From the NCBI GenBank assembly GCA_018806915.1, contig JAGKQI010000061.1, positions 1,054,001-1,118,000 of the forward strand: 64,000 nucleotides of DNA. Direction: 5' to 3'. Below the pieces are notes generated by a model. The model saw only the letters and a list, made by a program, of their open reading frames with translations, was not told where the DNA came from and searched no databases. Below, piece by piece: positions 61,301 to 64,000 of this stretch. The stretch's first letter is position 1, and every line of letters begins with the position of its first letter. Origin of the DNA: Phytophthora colocasiae (taxonomy: Eukaryota > Oomycota > Peronosporomycetes > Peronosporales > Peronosporaceae). The translations under genes and the position numbers were made by a program.

Positions 61301-63746
61301 GATTACAGTGGAGACGGTGCAAGACGAAGGTAATATCGACAGACGGGAACCCAACGAGATCATCCGATACTTAAGCGCGAGGTACATCTCTCCCATTGAG
61401 GCGTGTATGCGTCTCCTCGGGCACGTAGTGCAAGGGAAGTCCCATGCGGTTTTCCAGCTCACGGTACACCTCGAAGGTGAGCAGATGGTGGTATTCCGCG
61501 AGACCGAAGATCCGGAACGCGTCATGGATCGTAGTGAGCGCACGAAGCTTACTGCCTTCTTCGACATATGTGCGAGTAGAGCGCCCGAAGACCAGGTAGC
61601 CAAGACAATTGTGTATCAGGATGTGCCGAAGTACTTTAGATGGGACAAACACAAGATATGGGTCCGCCGCAAAAGTATCAAGCTGCACTAGGACGAATGA
61701 TTCACGTGTCTCCGCGAGATGAGGAGAGGTTCTACCTACGCGTCTTGCTATGCCATCGCAAAGGACCTACTTCTTTCCAGAATATCCGGACTGTGGATAA
61801 CGTCGTATGTGGATCGTATAAGGATGCCGCGTTACGTCTAGGATATCTCGAGAATGATGGGGAGTGGGCAGCCTGTATGGAGGGAAGCCGCGACGTTCCA
61901 GATGGCGTATCAACTGCGTCAGCTATTTGCTACGCTGTTAGTATACTCTCAGGTTGGGCAGGTGCGTGAGCTATGGGATAATTACTACGGAGCATTGTCT
62001 GAGGATTTCCACCGTCGATTCCGCGCCATGGAAGGCCAAGCGAGGGACGACGTGGTGATGTTTAACACGCTCAAGAGTCTGAACGAGTTGCTTCAAGTGA
62101 GTGGGAAAGAGGTGCATGAGTTTGACCTTCCACAACTTGCCGATTTTCCTGATCTGCTTCTTCGAGACGCACTCCAGACCAACAACAGTTTGATTGACCG
62201 CGAGACCATGGCGTATGACTATCACACGCTTCAAGAAATTGTGGAGCATGAGGATGGACTTAATGAAGGTCAACAAGCTATCTACGCGAAAGTCATGGCG
62301 GCTGTCGATGGATCTTCAGAAGGCACCAAGTTATTTTTTCTGGATGGACCTGGTGGTACTGGAAAATCAACCTTGCTCAAGCACATCCTGGCAAAAGTTC
62401 GTTTGTCTGGGAAAATTGCCATTGCGGTAGCTTCGAGTGGAATTGCCGCACTTCTACTAATGGGTGGTCGCACTGCACATTCTACCTTTCGAATCCCGCT
62501 AAAGCTGAATGCGGAGTCTACGTGTGCGATCAATAAGAACTCCGCCCTGAAGGAACTTATCAAGATGGCCAGTTTAATTATCTGGGACGAAGCTCCGATG
62601 GCCCATCGTCACGCTTTTGAGGCTGTGGACCGTTCGCTACGGGATATCTTGGACATCGATGAACCATTTGGCGGGAAAGTGGTCGTCCTTTCAGGAGATT
62701 TCAGACAAATTCTACCGGTGGTACTGCAGGGAACGCCTGCCGATACCATCGACGCGTGTCTAAAGTCTTCTGAGTTGTGGAGCAAATTCGAACAAGTTCA
62801 TCTTACGGAGAACATGCGTGTGAGGTCGGCTGCGAATGAAACGACAGCGGAAGAACTGGCAGCATTCTCAGAGTTTCTCCTTCAAGTGGGCGAAGGAAGG
62901 CACCAAGTGAATGCTGGACTTGGACCAGATTTCATCAAGATCCCGAACGACATGTTGATTGAGAGCGAACCGGAGGAGGAGCCGGAAGAAGAAGATGAAG
63001 AGGTTCGGCCTGGCACCACTCCCAGAGGCATGCGACGCATCATTGACGAGATGTATGCAGACATCAATAACCCTGAGATCGCCACGGATGAGTACTTTGC
63101 CAACCGAACGATATTGACGACTACGAACATGATCGTGCAGCGTATCAACGAAGCTGTTTCTCAGAAGCTGGAAGGTGACGCCCAGGAGTATTTGTCCAAC
63201 GATTCAGTGGATAATGACGGTGACGCTGATTACTTTGAGCCTGAACTCCTGCATTCAGTGAATATGAACGGAATCCCGCCGCACAAACTAACTCTGAAGA
63301 AGGGTGCGCTGATCATGATGATGCGCAACCTGAATCCCAATCTTGGACTGTGCAACGGAACGCGCCTCCGTGTTGTGGAGCTGAAACCCCACGTGATCCA
63401 TGCGACCATCATGACAGGGGAACGCCACGGCCAGCATGTGTTCATTCCGCGGATTGTGTTCCTCAGTGACGGGGACACGCGTGAGTTCCCCTTCCGTCTA
63501 CGTCGTAAGCAGTTCCCAGTGCAACCAGCGTTTGCGATGACAATCAACAAGGCCCAAGGACAAACGGTACAAAATCTCGGACTATACTTGGCGACTCCTT
63601 GCTTCTCACACGGACAGCTGTACGTGGCGTTATCGAGAGTGACAGCGCGGTCGAGACTCAAGGTGATGATCGAGTATCCTGACCAGGTGGACGCCGATGG
63701 AGTGTACACACAGAATATTGTTTACCGACAGATATTCGAGATGTAA
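58394..63746 (+). pseudogene. Helitron Rep-PIF1 helicase, copy H3 (frameshifts)
   Basis: The N-terminal half is uninterrupted from exon 2 (58484) to about 60053, showing that the Arg-rich N-terminus and the Helitron_like_N region belong to one protein. Frameshifts then occur near 60053 (A run), 60552 and 60612 (a compensating pair), 60826 (A run), 61127 (T run), 61673 (A run) and 61882 (G run). From 61882 the PIF1 helicase is open to 63746, with GPGGTGKS, IIWDEAP, SGDFRQ, TINKAQGQT and YVALSRV. The copy also carries CGHFNAW for CGHCNAW, losing one Cys of the N-terminal motif. Confidence 0.92.
58429..58483 (+). other. Candidate 55-bp intron in Helitron gene, H3
   Basis: Same donor, branch-like and acceptor sequences as in H1 and H2; splicing joins ATG 58394 in frame to the 58484 exon. 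Confidence 0.65.
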
Positions 63747-63950
63747 GCAAGAGGAAGAAGGAGATCACTGCATTTTTCATAACAACAAATACATGTTCAC
63801 TGTGCATATGAAACACTGTGTATGTTTTGTCCCCTCCGAGCGAAGCGAGGGCAGGGGCTACAGAGTAGTAGGGCGAGCTGGAACAGCGAGCACTACGGGT
63901 TGGGACCTAACACATACACACCGCCCGCAAAGCGGGCGGCACTCGGCTAG

Positions 63951-64000
63951 TCTCAACACAGTAGGCTAGTGCGGCGTCTGTGTGTCCGTTGTGTGTGTGT
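63951..64000 (+). mobile_element. Start of Helitron copy H4 (cut by window edge)
   Basis: TCTCAACACAG followed by TAGGCTAGTGCGGCG repeats the H2 and H3 starts, so the array continues to the right. Confidence 0.85.

Larger units (their letters stand above)
57282..63950 (+). mobile_element. Helitron copy H3
   Basis: This directly follows the CTAG of H2; it ends with hairpin 63921-63939 and CTAG 63947-63950. Length is 6669 bp. It has the same 11-bp TCTCAACACAG junction as between H1 and H2. Confidence 0.9.

Overview
The window looks like repeat-rich DNA of an oomycete, most likely a Phytophthora-type Peronosporales genome. The reasons are: Ty3/Gypsy chromoviruses with an extra archaeal-type RNase H domain; a Helitron with a Rep-PIF1 protein and a 55-bp intron; tandem ankyrin-type repeats built on a [11 protein letters not shown] core; and a PD-(D/E)XK-like family I know from fungi and oomycetes. 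The species call is inference. No rRNA, tRNA or CRISPR array was seen.

Layout. (1) Bases 1-2898 hold the 5' part of a minus-strand Ty3/Gypsy retrotransposon: one open gag-pol frame that runs off the left edge, plus a 305-bp LTR. (2) Bases 2899-43656 are a tandem array of about 4.0-5.4 kb units, called A-F here. A full unit carries, in order: a minus-strand 263-aa nuclease-fold ORF; in units B and E only, a minus-strand PUS7/TruD pseudouridine synthase remnant; a plus-strand LACTB2-like metallo-beta-lactamase; a minus-strand Ser/Pro-rich ORF; a plus-strand coiled-coil ORF; and ankyrin-repeat pieces with a membrane segment. The PUS7, metallo-beta-lactamase and most ankyrin copies are broken, while four of six nuclease-fold ORFs are intact. 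(3) Unit A is split by a 17.2-kb chromovirus (3217-20413) with nearly identical 1688-bp LTRs and a 4-bp target duplication. It carries gag, pol (protease, reverse transcriptase, two RNase H domains, integrase, chromodomain) and a 1116-aa ORF on the opposite strand between pol and the 3' LTR. (4) Bases 43657-43942 are unassigned. (5) From about 43943 to the right edge lie three complete Helitrons of about 6.67 kb in head-to-tail tandem, and the start of a fourth.

Most notable: the chromovirus gag ends in G-TTA-AAC-TAA followed after 4 nt by a perfect nested hairpin, and the -1 frame is open, which is the form of a programmed -1 frameshift signal. The same element combines a long antisense ORF, two RNase H domains (the Ty3-type one apparently degenerate) and a chromodomain. 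That parallels the plant Tat/Ogre elements, which also have dual RNase H and extra antisense ORFs. The tandem array is mosaic and has internal inversions, and the Helitron array suggests rolling-circle amplification in place.

Caveat: many ORF-breaking differences between near-identical copies are 1-2 nt changes in homopolymers or dinucleotide runs, so some may be consensus errors of a long-read assembly rather than real mutations.
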